Assembly: GCA_022495005.1 (NCBI GenBank)
Contig: JAGYXB010000460.1
Span: 1,274,147-1,338,146 of the forward strand
DNA length: 64,000 nucleotides
Direction: 5' to 3'
Origin: Rhyacophila brunnea
Lineage: Eukaryota; Arthropoda; Insecta; Trichoptera; Rhyacophilidae
Part shown: positions 48,573-57,912 of the stretch, in pieces
Layout: every line of letters begins with the position of its first letter
How positions within the stretch are numbered: the first letter of the stretch is position 1
Notes under the pieces: generated by a model
What the model was told of the DNA's origin: nothing
The model's input: the letters and a program-made list of their open reading frames with translations, nothing else
Database searches by the model: none
Made by a program: the position numbers and the translations under genes

Positions 48573-49254
48573 TGAGGGTGGAAGAAAATCCGCAGACAAG
48601 TGCAATGTGTCAATAGTAGTTAAGTAACAGTTGAGAAAACCTAGAAATAAGTACATCTTAATAACTAATCTTAAAGTGCATTGCAAACCTAAAATTTACA
48701 ACAATATAAATATTTTACAATCAGTAAAACTCGGCCGTGCGAACCGACATATGAGCATTTCCCCGCAGGCCGAAGGAATGCTTACGTGTCGGGTTTCATT
48801 TGGCGTATCGCAGGAATTAACAAGTAAATGGGGCATTTCTGCTACTTTGTCGTGAGAAATCCATTATTTAAATTGTGTCATAGTCAAATTTCGCAGACAA
48901 AATTCTAAGAAACAATCCACGGTGTGGGAAACTGACAGCGGTCAATCAAGCGACGCCGTGTTTGATATTCCTTTGTCTATCTTTGCTATTTAAACCAATG
49001 ACACAATACGACAAGGAACTAGTACCTTAAATTCGTTCAACCTAATCACACGCTTCTCGCTTCGACGTAAAGATAATTTTCATTACAAACACAATCTTCG
49101 TAAATCTAAATTTTAAACCTTGCATTGTAACAAACTGTAATTTGAACTTGTATTTTGTTGTTAAGGGATAATAAATTCGGGGCTACTTTAATACGCATCA
49201 AAACCTTCTGGTTCTATTCATTACCTACCCCTCATCACTCCATCCCTTACCTCA
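48573..49254 (+). repeat. 3' LTR of element B, 682 bp
   Basis: Starts TGAGGGTGG, ends CCTTACCTCA. Contains TATTTAAA at about 48987-48994 and GGGATAATAAATTC near 49165 as a polyadenylation signal. Confidence 0.88.
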
Positions 49255-49258
49255 TTAT

Positions 49259-49720
49259 AATTCCCTTCAGGCCTTTTATAATTTTTGTTTAATACTGAAA
49301 AAGAAATAGATGATAATATTATGTATTGTAATAATAGTGTGAACAAAAAGCGAAGCTGCCAACGTTCATTATTAAACAATGTGAAAAAGAAATGTTAATA
49401 ATAAAACGTGAGAGGCCCCTCAAATCGGCGCGCCTTTGGCGAGAAGGAATTGGATGACGTCATGTCGACTATACGCGATAACGCGGGAATCAGGTGCGAA
49501 AAACAAAAAAAAACTGTCTGGACTAGAAACTTTGAGACGCGCGGCAGAAAATCGAGTCGCATACGCGCGTAAAACGAAATAACAAAAAAATTTAAAATAA
49601 AACGGGTTTACTAAAAATAAAGTTAATTACTACAGTTTTAAGTGTACTGATTTAGTAAATAATATAATGAGGGTGATATATTTAAATTTTTAATATCAAT
49701 GAAGTCTAATGAACGAATAA
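49259..49720 (+). other. Element A interior, non-coding
   Basis: No open frame. A GC-richer patch at 49410-49570 contains repeated GCGCG motifs. It precedes the broken ORF that starts at 49721. Confidence 0.5.
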
Positions 49721-50445
49721 ATGACTAAAGAAAGAAAAAGAATAAACTCAGATGAAGACAATTTGGAAGCACAAAGAGAGCCACTTCTCGAAGTAAGCGC
49801 ATCCGAAGGCAGCGTAGCCGAAAAATTCATGATACCAAAGCTTGATGGTGTGGAGAGTGCGCACTCTACTTTCTCGTCGCAGGTTCATGAGGAGACTAGG
49901 GACGTGACGCCTGAAAGATATCGTGAAACAACAAGAAGTACCTCCGAAGTGTAACCATCTACGAATAGTTTCCATCTACGAAGAAAAGAAGAAGAAATGG
50001 AAAAGGATACTTATTGTGAAAAACCATCGTAGTACCTGTGAGAGAGCCGTGCCGCCGTCAGCGAGCCTAGCCGTTGTACCGATATACGATGCCTTGCCCG
50101 CAGTAATAGGAACAGATGGAGACACAGTATCTGTCCATGAGGTGATACTCCAGAGACCAGCAGATGAGTGAAAAACTTTCCACAGAAGGATATCCGCTGC
50201 TCAAAACGAGCCTGGCTCAATAGTAACGCCACTACCACGCCCTGGTTGCAAAGGCAGAAGACGCCAAACTAGGTACGCTCCTATCGCACCAGAAGAAGAA
50301 AAACGTAACGAAACAATAATTCCGAACGAGGACCAAACGTCTATGAATATAGCCCGTCGGAATACAAAAAAAAGATTGGAAAGCGCGGGAGACAAAGACT
50401 GCAGCTTCGCGACCCCTCCGCTGACTAATAAAAAACGAATAAAAT
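49721..50445 (+). pseudogene. Broken ORF of element A, charged protein of unknown function
   Basis: Opens with MTKERKRINSDEDNLEAQRE and stays open for 77 codons. It then changes frame near 49930 and resumes in two other frames. The last of these runs through CERAVPPSASLAVVPIYDAL, meets a TGA at 50169-50171, and continues in frame through GCKGRRRQTRYAPIAPEEEK and LESAGDKDCSFATPPL to TAA at about 50445. The protein is highly charged, rich in Glu, Arg and Lys, with nuclear-signal-like ends. No domain recognised. It lies upstream of the polypurine tract, so it may be the 3' gene of element A. Broken by at least one frameshift and one stop. Confidence 0.45.
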
Positions 50446-50745
50446 AACAAGAAAACATAATGAAAACAAAGTAACACAAAATAAATGTACTACATTGAAA
50501 ATAAATCGAACTCTGACCTATTCAGAAGTATCGCGAAAGCATTGCTTTGAGCTGAAAATAATAATCAAAAATAAATATAGAGAATGATACGTAAAAATAG
50601 AGTAAAATATAGAGTTTTATGTTAGAATAGTTAGGTTGTAGTTGAATTTTTTTATAAACTGTTTATCATGCCATGTACTTAACGGATGAACAAGGAATTG
50701 GATGGGTGGCCGATGAGATCAGGGCGTACCTTTCGACTTGAATCC
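50446..50745 (+). other. Element A, untranslated region before the polypurine tract
   Basis: AT-rich and without an open frame. It ends in the purine-rich AGATGGGGCGAA (50746-50757). Confidence 0.5.
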
Positions 50746-50758
50746 AGATGGGGCGAAT

Positions 50759-51405
50759 TGATACACCCCTGTTACAGGCGGGCTTCTCCCGGTGTAAAAT
50801 AATCATTTAGTAGTCATAAGTCGAAACGTAACCCTGACCTCTAGAAACGGCTTCATAAAACATATATTCTGATTCCTTGCTCAACTGCGTAATTTTTTTT
50901 TTATTCATAAGTAAAGGCCTTCGTCCGGTGTGTGAAAATCATATACTGGGCGGAGGTGTAATTAAGATAAATTTAATTTGATTTAAAAAGTATTAATGAT
51001 GATGAATGAAAGAGATAATTTTAAGACTAAATATAATGTATAAAATATAAGTATTTAAATCTAATAAATTTTGCCGGCAACGTTAAAATCTCCGCGCGCC
51101 TGCGTCGAGGTGGTCCTCGTGATTCGTCAAATCAAAAGGGCCAAAAGGGGCCAATCACGAGAGTCCTTTTTGCTGGTGAAAAAAAATTAGTAAGCGTCCC
51201 TTTTCCAACACGTACGGACCTGCGAATCTTATTGTAAAAACAAAATATATAAACCTGTAAAGAAAATTTAAAATATAAGATAATACCAAGTTACGCACGA
51301 GACAGACGTGGTTTCATTTAATTTCTCCTCAATTTAAAATATCTTTTTTGTGAATCCGGGGTTTGATGGACACCTGAGCTAGCCGCTGGAACTCTGGATA
51401 TCTCA
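50759..51405 (+). repeat. 3' LTR of element A
   Basis: 647 bp, starts TGATACACCCCTGTTACAGG, ends CTCTGGATATCTCA. Compared with the 5' LTR it has a short replacement near 51140 (AAAAGGGGCC region) and scattered substitutions. Confidence 0.9.
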
Positions 51406-54040
51406 ACGGGTAGCGCACATTGGTTGAACACCCTACGCTTAAGACATAATGGTAGGTCACTCTTGATACTATTCAGACGTCAAGCACTCCATCCAGCTTT
51501 GTTCTTCGAGCAATTTCATCGTGCATGCTTCCGTCTATGGACACCTGCTGTCCGAGATAGACGTAGCTGCTGACTTGCTCGGGTTGGGTGCCAGAAATAC
51601 AGATAATCGCAGGGTCCGAAAAACAGTTCCTCATCACTTTTGTCTTTGAGACATTTATCTTTAGACCGACCGTTTGACTGACATCCGCGAGTTCTTGCAT
51701 TCTACCTTGGAGGTCTGTCGGGTCTTGTGAGAGTATAACAATATCATCTGCAAAGCGCAGGTGACTGAGGTGCTTTCCATTAATCGGAACACCTTTTTCC
51801 TCCCAATCAAGTTTCCTAAATAAGTCGTCAAGAGTAGCGGTGAATAGTTTAGGTGCAATGGTATTACCTTGCCGGACACCTTTGTTAACACGACCGTTTG
51901 TGGAGTTTCACGCATCCTGTGGAATCACTGTATATATCGTTCAATATGCTTATGTAGCGTCTGGAAATTCCTTGGTTGCTAAGAGCGTCTATAATTGAGA
52001 ATTTTTTTTTGATGGAATCAAACGCCTTTTCATAGTCTATAAAACCAAGATATAATTGCAGTTTGTATTCCTGGTAGCGCTCTATGATTTCCCTGACGAC
52101 CTGTATATGATCCATAGTACTGTAGCCTCTTCTGAATCCGGCTTGCTCTCTTAGTTGGTTCTCGTCTAGAACTATTTCGAGACGGTTTGAGAGTATTTTC
52201 GTGAAAACCTTATACAGAATTGGCAGTAGACTAATTGGTCGATAGTTTTTCAGATCTTCAGTGTCTCCTTTATTATGGAGAATAATAATGGAGGCATTTT
52301 TCCATGACTCTGGGATGTTCTCTTCGTGCAGACAAGACGTGAACAGACGTGCGAGCACTTCGCTCACCGTCCTCCCGGCCCGTTTGAGAACATCGATAGT
52401 CAGCCCATCTTCTCCCGGGGATTTCCCACTCCTCATGCACATTATAGCATATTCCACCTCTGTGGTAGTAACTAGTAAAGTAGATCTCCATATTCTCCGT
52501 TCACCGGAAGATCTGAATTGATGTCAGTGTCATCTTTGTATAGAGCGCTGTAAAACTCTACAACAGTGTCCAGTAGATGATCCCAGTTACGCAAGATACT
52601 TCCATATTGCGCTTTTAGTGTCGTGATCTGCCGTCTCCCTATTGACAAATGCTGGTTGTTCTTATGTAAGCTCCTTCCTGACGCAACAATTGATTCTACA
52701 AGGTTCATATTGAACTTACGAAGATCTTCTCGTATGTTTTACGTAGAGTTTTGCACAGCGTGGAGTATTCGAGATCATTTGCAACTTGTTGCTCGCTTTT
52801 CGTACTCCTACGCAGCTTCATAAGATCCAACGTTTCCTTTGAAAGTTTGCTTACTCGTTCAACCACAGCAGCAACTGTCTCTTCCGAAGATTCTATAATG
52901 ATTTTTGTTATTGCCTCGGTGTTTTTTAGGGAGATGGGGTCATTTTCAGCCTGAAAAGTCGCTAGCCTGTTCTCCAGCTCTTGTTGGAATTCGACTCTGC
53001 TTCTCAAGCCTCTGCGGACTCTGGGCTTCTGCATCAGTTTGGATATCTCACGTTTGATGTTAAATCGTACTTTACACCTTACCATTCGGTGGTCGCTGCC
53101 AATCTGTTAATGATTGTGCAGTCTAGAAAAATATCCTTCTTGTTGGTGAGGATGTAGTCGATTTCGCTGGTTCGTTTTGCTGGGCTTCGCCATGTCCATT
53201 TTCGGGAAGGCTTCTTTTTGAATAATGAGTTCATGATGTAGAGATTGTGGTTTTCCGCAAACTCCACTAACATGTCTCCTCGGCCATCCCTGGTGCCAAG
53301 TCCGAAGTGCCCGACCGCTACATCATCCTGGTGTTGAGATCCGATTCATGCATTAAAGTCCCCCATGATGATAGTGAAGTGACATTTCCATTTATTTTTC
53401 AACGTACTGATTTCTTCATATACCTCCTCCACTTCTTCATCAGGTGAGTTTTGAGTGGGCGCATAAACTTGCAAAAGCAGAATCTGGTATCGTTTGCTGT
53501 GCTGAAGTGTTAAACTTGCTACTCTATCTGAGGAGAAATCAAATTCAACTATGCGATCTTTCTAGAGTCTGCGGATTAAAAACCCGACACCGCTTGTGCG
53601 TCCGGTCATAGTCCCATTATAACAGAGTACATGTCCGCTGTGGAGATTGACGATATCGTCTCCTTGTCGTCTTACCTTGCTGAGCCCGACAACATCCCAA
53701 TGGATTTTTTCGAGTTCTTTTTCGAGCTCTAGAAGTTTGGCGTTGCTGGATAATGCTCTCGCGTTATAGGTGGCAATGGTCATCGGTAGGCAGCCGTTAC
53801 CATCTTTCCGGGGATTTTTAGCACCCTCTGCCTTCCCTTGCTGATTGCTGCCGTGATCAGTGTCAGGTTGGCCTCCGGAGTATAAGGGCGGAGATTTTTG
53901 TTCTTGTTCCATGGGGGTATTTGGACATAGCACACGACGCTGTCCAAACGGGTTGGTGTGTGGTTTTCTGTCTGGGTTTTCCTTCCCGTAGCCAAGGGGT
54001 CTCTCGTTTTAAGGTGCCAAACCCCGACCCTTAAATGCAA
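51406..54040 (-). pseudogene. RTE-type LINE, 5' and central part of a split copy
   Basis: Read from 54040 downward on the minus strand. The endonuclease domain starts MTIATYNARALSS (about 53780), followed by VVGLSKVRRQGDD, IIMGDFNA, SEIDYILTNKKD and GSDHRMVRCKV. The reverse transcriptase region has SGKSPGEDGLTIDVLKRAG, LKNYRPISLLPILYKVFTKI, QAGFRRGYSTMDHIQV, FIDYEKAFDSI, VRQGNTIAPKLF and HLRFADDIVILS (FADD instead of YADD), then LKINVSKTKVM. It continues through IKSDLPLCLKRRVFNQCALP into the 3' part at 43930-44351. In-frame stops follow LIRRL and GDFNA, and frameshifts occur near 53090, 52700, 52460, 51900 and 51490. Total length without insertions is about 3.05 kb, close to a full-length RTE. 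Confidence 0.92.
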
Positions 54041-54112
54041 CATAAATAAAACATTGGCATTTTCAATAATCGTTTTTTTTGGTTATTGAGGTTTTAAGCA
54101 AACAAACTACTT

Positions 54113-54415
54113 AATGAAAAATAGTAATTTATCCCTTTGCTATTACAAAATCATTAATTTTTAGTATTTGAAATATAATCTTTTCATGACGATAACATGC
54201 AATTAATAATACTTAAGAACATACCAAATTAATTGTATAATTTCCAACCAGATGTATAATCATTATTCAACTGTTGAAATTGGGATTCTGACGACTAAAT
54301 CCTAATTGAATTATGATCTTTAAATGCTGTTGATCAGAGAACAATAATCAGTTTTTTTAATTAATTGAAATATGTAAAATCCTACTGTAATTCATAATTT
54401 CATTGTATTTGATAA
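54113..54415 (+). repeat. Dispersed repeat, copy 2 (partner at 42065-42385)
   Basis: Shares AATAGTAATTTATCC, GAAATATAATCTTTTCATGA, ACATACCAAATTAATT and TTTCCAACCAG with the partner, in the same order. It carries an extra 35-45-base block (TTGGGATTCTGACGACTAAA) and lacks a short stretch found in copy 1. Confidence 0.8.
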
Positions 54416-54657
54416 ATTTTATATTTGTCATGGTTTTGTTTATAAATTCTTTGTATTTGATTTTCTGTAATCGCTATGTAATATTATATACCATGTCTGG
54501 AATATTATTCATTTATTATGCTATCTAATATTATTTTTTGGACTTTTTATTACCATATTCAATGCACCATATTATTTAAAAAAAATCCCGCCAGCTACAC
54601 CAAGTTGATAGAGAGAGACAAACTATTACTTTAAAGAGAGACAAAAACTTTGAACCA
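54416..54657. other. AT-rich sequence, no gene
   Basis: Nothing recognised. AGCTACACCAAGT (54594-54606) has an inverted counterpart ACTTGGTGTACCT beyond the first hAT MITE, so another small element may have been split here. Confidence 0.4.
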
Positions 54658-55525
54658 CTTGGTGTCAGTGTTGCCAACCGTACTATAATTATAGTATCTG
54701 TACTATAGTTCTCGTCTGCGTACTATGTACGATATAAAACAGGTATAGTACGCCCAAAATACTATAATTTTGAGAAATCGGAAAAAAAGTTCCGAATAGA
54801 AGAAAAACAACGCCAAAATAATCCGTGAGAAGCAAAAAAAAATCCCCATGTCTAAAAAAAGGTGACGTTAATTACTTAAAACAGCGATTTCCAAACTGGG
54901 AAGCGCGGAGTATTGCAAAGGCAGGCGCGAAAAGTTTAACACAATTAATGTAGCCACAGGTTTGCAGTTTGCAAACGCATAGTTTATATTAAAACGGCCG
55001 CTAGTATAGTTATAAACTACACAAAAAACAGTCCCATAAAAGGTTGTTTGCAAACCTTTCTGCAAATATAGAGACTAATTTATAATCCCTCACTTCTATA
55101 CTATTGTCAAGCGCAATGGCTAGGTATCTCGTAAAAAAATTAAATAAAAGCGTCAAATAAATCATAATGTTGAAATTTGAGGCAAATTTGTTTAGGAACG
55201 ATAATTTTGTTGTTAAACTTGTCTATTTGGTTGAAATTTTAAAAAAATTGAGTGAATAAATCAATCCAAGGACCACTAATGCATTCACTGATTTAAAACG
55301 ACAAAGTGAAGGCATTCCTAAAAAAAATTGGAGCTTAGGAAATCAAAATGATATGGATGTTTTGTCTAAAAAAAACAAGACGTTAATTACCCCACGATTA
55401 TATTTTTTAAAATGCAGAATATTATTGGTCACTCAACGCGTACTATATTTTTTGCCGAAATACTATAATTTTGAAGGCACTGTACTATAATTCCATTTTC
55501 AAAATATGGCAACACTACTTGGTGT
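54658..55525. mobile_element. hAT MITE, copy 1 (852 bp)
   Basis: Element 54666-55517 starts CAGTGTTGCCAACCGTACTA and ends TATGGCAACACTA (last base changed from G). CTTGGTGT flanks both sides (54658-54665 and 55518-55525), a perfect 8-bp target duplication. The interior is dominated by repeats of ACTATAATT and has no transposase. Confidence 0.9.
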
Positions 55526-55555
55526 ACCTGAGTGGCTGATCTATAAAAGTATATT

Positions 55556-55785
55556 AGCTATGGCAGTGATGCCAACCGTACTATAATTATAGTACAATAC
55601 TATAATTTTAACTCCGTGGAAAATGTTAAATACTATAATTTTACGCAAAATATACCAAAATACTATAATTTTAAAGGATGCAAGACGAAAAATGTTCCTG
55701 TACTATATATTTTTCAGAAATACTATAATTTTTACGCCTTTGTACTATAATCGGCATAGAAAAATATGGCAACACTGGTCTATGG
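55556..55785. mobile_element. hAT MITE, copy 2 (214 bp)
   Basis: Element 55564-55777, CAGTGATGCCAACCGTACTA to TATGGCAACACTG. Flanking octamers AGCTATGG and GTCTATGG match at six of eight positions. A shorter version of the same family as the copies on both sides. Confidence 0.8.
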
Positions 55786-55788
55786 TCA

Positions 55789-56292
55789 AGCCAAACCAGT
55801 GTTGCCAACCGTACTATAATTATAGTATTTGTACTATAATTTTGGTCCGCGTACTATGTACGATATAAAACATGTATAGGTAGTACGCCCAAAATACTAT
55901 ACTTTTGAATATCGGAAAAAATATATAAAAAGTACTAAAATTTCTATATTTTCGTTGGATAAATTGGTGCAAAGTACTTTAATTTCGCAATATAAGAAGA
56001 TTTGGAGAACATGGAAAAAAATTGCTCGAAAAACGTAAAAAAATCCCTTGACTTTGGTTTAAAATGAAATTTCTTGAATAGTTCGGCAAGCATTTTTGGA
56101 CGGAAGAGGTACCAAAATAAAAAGGGGTCTCCGAGTTTCTCAATATCTCCGAATTTTTTTTTTCTGAGAAACAAAAAACCTATACATTTTCAACCGTTGA
56201 CAACGCGTACTATATTTTTTCCCCAAATACTATAATTTTGGAGGCTCTGTACTATAATTCCACTTTGAAAAAATGGCAACACTGAGCCAAAC
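55789..56292. mobile_element. hAT MITE, copy 3 (488 bp)
   Basis: Element 55797-56284, CAGTGTTGCCAACCGTACTA to AATGGCAACACTG. AGCCAAAC flanks both sides (55789-55796 and 56285-56292), a perfect 8-bp duplication. The interior has CGTACTATGTACGATATAAA in common with copy 1. Confidence 0.92.
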
Positions 56293-56314
56293 ATAAACAA
56301 CAAATTGACTAGAA

Positions 56315-56353
56315 ATGTCAGCCGAAAACGGAATTAATCCTATCGTGGCGTCG
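56315..56353 (+). CDS. Possible short first coding exon (13 codons)
   Basis: MSAENGINPIVAS followed by GTAAGC, a good splice donor. The methionine context (AGAAATGTC) is acceptable. It lies 82 bases before an acceptor leading into the Myb/SANT-like exon. The second copy of the unit (from 59655) lacks this exon, because the duplication starts just after the donor. Evidence is positional only. Confidence 0.4.
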
Positions 56354-56435
56354 GTAAGCATATAATTTAAATATTTGTTTATTACAGTGAATGTGCCAAT
56401 GAATTACTTATAATGATACCTATTACGTATTTCAG

Positions 56436-56728
56436 TGTTATCACGACTCGTGGTCCGCGTATTACGACCACACAGAAGGACCACTTGATTGCACACGTTC
56501 CAATCGCAGCCTGGCTCTCAGGATATTTTATGGTCCTCTCGGAGGAGAATCCATGGCGCGGGACTGGGAAACGGTATCCACACAATTGGCCAACATTGGC
56601 CCAAGAAAATCAGTGGATCAGTGAAAACAGTAATTATAAATAGCTTAAGTTATTGTCTTAGCACACGGAAAACAACTACCACTGTTCTCAAAATTTGTAT
56701 TCGTTCCTTCGTTTGCCGCCCTTTATAA
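56436..56728 (+). pseudogene. Myb/SANT-like exon, copy 1, broken
   Basis: After an acceptor (TACGTATTTCAG, ending 56435) one frame reads TRGPRITTTQKDHLIAHV and another continues with SNRSLALRIFYGPLGGESMA, then RDWETVSTQLANIGPRKSVD and Q. This resembles the Myb/SANT-like domains of PIF/Harbinger accessory proteins, where W-x-x-x-A-x-x-L-N-x-x-G-P-x-K-S-V-x-Q-W-K is expected. Here the Trp codon is TGA (56627-56629), so the protein stops before the rest of the domain. A frameshift separates the two halves. The same TGA is present in copy 2. Family call by motif memory. Confidence 0.5.
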
Positions 56729-57008
56729 CGTTACACCCCTAAGTAACGCACTACCTGCATGTAAAGCTATACATTAAATTTAATATTCATTAAACTATTG
56801 AGGCTCCGCCATTGACACATGGTCAGGAATGCTTTCTAATATAATTGGAGACGACTCTTTTAATGAACTTCATTCGAAATTATCAATCATAAAGATATTA
56901 CATCTTATGATATTCACAGCGCCAACAAATTATAGCGCGTCACTATTACAAAAACAAATAGGCTAGATTTACATTTATCAAGGTTAAAATGGTTTTTTCC
57001 CATTTCAG

Positions 57009-57259
57009 AAATTGAAAAATATATCTGCAATATCTGCGGCAAAACATATGCCAGAAAAGATGATAAAAAGGGATCAAACATCCATAATCGGGTTGTTATT
57101 TTTGAATGTGATGACTGCCCAATGTCATTCACCAGATCAGATGCACTAAAAAAACATAAAAAAGTACATGCCAGGATGAAACAATTTATATGTGCACACT
57201 GTGGGTACACGACAATGTTCAACAGTCTAGCAGGAAGACATAGATGCACACGTAAATGA
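57009..57259 (+). CDS. C2H2 zinc-finger 3' exon, tandem copy A
   Basis: Begins after the acceptor TTTTTCCCATTTCAG with the second and third bases of a codon, then IEKYICNICGKTYARKDDKK. It encodes finger 1 (Cys pair present, first zinc His replaced because of a small deletion), finger 2 intact (FECDDCPMSFTRSDALKKHK with the final His in VHAR) and a C-terminal finger FICAHCGYTTMFNSLAGRHR ending in an atypical H-x-C, followed by CTRK and TGA at 57257-57259. It needs an upstream exon ending in phase 1; the 13-codon exon at 56315 ends in phase 0 and does not fit. Likely role is DNA binding. It could be one of several alternative 3' exons or a decaying duplicate. Confidence 0.55.
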
Positions 57260-57312
57260 ACTTATTCCACTTCACCAAATTTTAAGGTTAAACTGGTTTT
57301 TTCCCATTTCAG

Positions 57313-57566
57313 AAATTGAAAAATATATCTGGAATATCTGCGGAAAAACATATGCCAGAAAAGACACATTAAAAAGACATTCAAACATCCATAATCGGGT
57401 TGTAATGTTTCAATGCGATGACTGCCCAATGTCATTCACCAGATCAGATGCACTGAAAAAACATAAAAAAATACATGCCAGGACGAAACAATTTAGATGT
57501 GCACACTGTGGGTACACGACAATGTTCAACAGTCTAGCAGGAAGACATAGATGCACACGTAAATGA
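57313..57566 (+). CDS. C2H2 zinc-finger 3' exon, tandem copy B
   Basis: A second copy of the acceptor and exon, 304 bases downstream of copy A. It reads IEKYIWNICGKTYARKDTLK then RHSNIHN (finger 1: the first Cys is Trp, TGC to TGG, while both His are kept), an intact finger 2 (FQCDDCPMSFTRSDALKKHK with IHAR) and the same C-terminal finger (FRCAHCGYTTMFNSLAGRHR), ending TGA at 57564-57566. Lesions in finger 1 differ from those in copy A. The intergenic piece between A and B is about 50 bases, so B uses its own acceptor. Alternative 3' exon or duplicate; expression unknown. Confidence 0.55.
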
Positions 57567-57912
57567 GGCATGTGTTTTCAAAATGAACTTATTCCACTTC
57601 ACCAAATTGTCGGCAAAATTTCAACACATTCAGTTACATCTGTGCGAGTATAAAGTATAAATAGAAATTTAAATATTTTCATGTCCTTTGTTTTATGAAT
57701 ATTATTCATAAACAAAAATAAAATTCGATGGCACGAGCTTCGTTGCGAGTATGCATATGCAGTTGTGTGTGTAACTGGCTTTAAAAACTAATTAATTTTT
57801 TTCTTATCATTATTAAATTGTCTGTACAAGAAATATTATGTGGAAAATATATCAATGCAGTTTGATTTTAACTGCATCATTTGCATGCGGTATGCATATT
57901 TTGTGTTTTCTA
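57567..57912. other. Sequence between zinc-finger exon B and a piggyBac-type MITE
   Basis: AT-rich. AATAAA occurs near 57717 (ACAAAAATAAAATTC) and could serve as a polyadenylation signal for exon B. No other feature. Confidence 0.45.

Larger units (their letters stand above)
46035..49258. mobile_element. LTR retrotransposon B nested in A, target duplication TTAT
   Basis: Starts TGAGGATGG at 46039 and ends CCTTACCTCA at 49254, so the ends carry a 5-bp TGAGG/CCTCA inverted repeat. TTAT flanks both sides (46035-46038 and 49255-49258). The 3' LTR is 48573-49254. The 5' LTR matches it from 46039 to about 46545, then diverges, so the end of the 5' LTR and the primer site are lost or replaced. The interior of about 2 kb encodes a Ser/Pro-rich protein start and an intact small membrane protein but no pol. 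Orientation plus. It is a non-autonomous or internally deleted element. Confidence 0.88.
44348..51409. mobile_element. LTR retrotransposon A (non-autonomous), target duplication ACGG
   Basis: Direct repeats 44352-45004 and 50759-51405 are LTRs beginning TGATACACCCC and ending GGATATCTCA. ACGG flanks both ends (44348-44351 and 51406-51409). A primer-binding-site candidate begins TGGCACCCTGGCAACATG at 45007, two bases after the 5' LTR. A purine-rich AGATGGGGCGAA precedes the 3' LTR. LTR orientation (PBS left, PPT right) is plus. By eye about fifteen substitutions plus indels separate the LTRs, so it is not very young. Excluding nested element B the interior is about 2.5 kb and has no protease, reverse transcriptase or integrase motif: a LARD-like non-autonomous or deleted element. 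Confidence 0.9.
56365..57290 (+). repeat. Segmental duplication unit, copy 1 (partner 59655-60795)
   Basis: Shares with the partner the Myb/SANT-like exon, the following 360 bases (CAGCGCCAACAAATTATAGC-type blocks, ATTATAGCGCGTCACTATTA) and the zinc-finger acceptor with its exon. Intron sequence is shared, so this is a DNA-level duplication, not retroposition. Confidence 0.9.

Noticed and set aside
44353..51405. Reading the 650-bp direct repeats as a plain segmental duplication
   Set aside because: They have LTR ends, a primer-site candidate, a purine tract, and ACGG on both sides at a disrupted LINE codon.
57009..57566. Assigning the zinc-finger exons to the lola locus
   Set aside because: Alternative 3' zinc-finger exons are a feature of that gene, but the finger sequences do not show its typical pattern, and no BTB exon is in the window.
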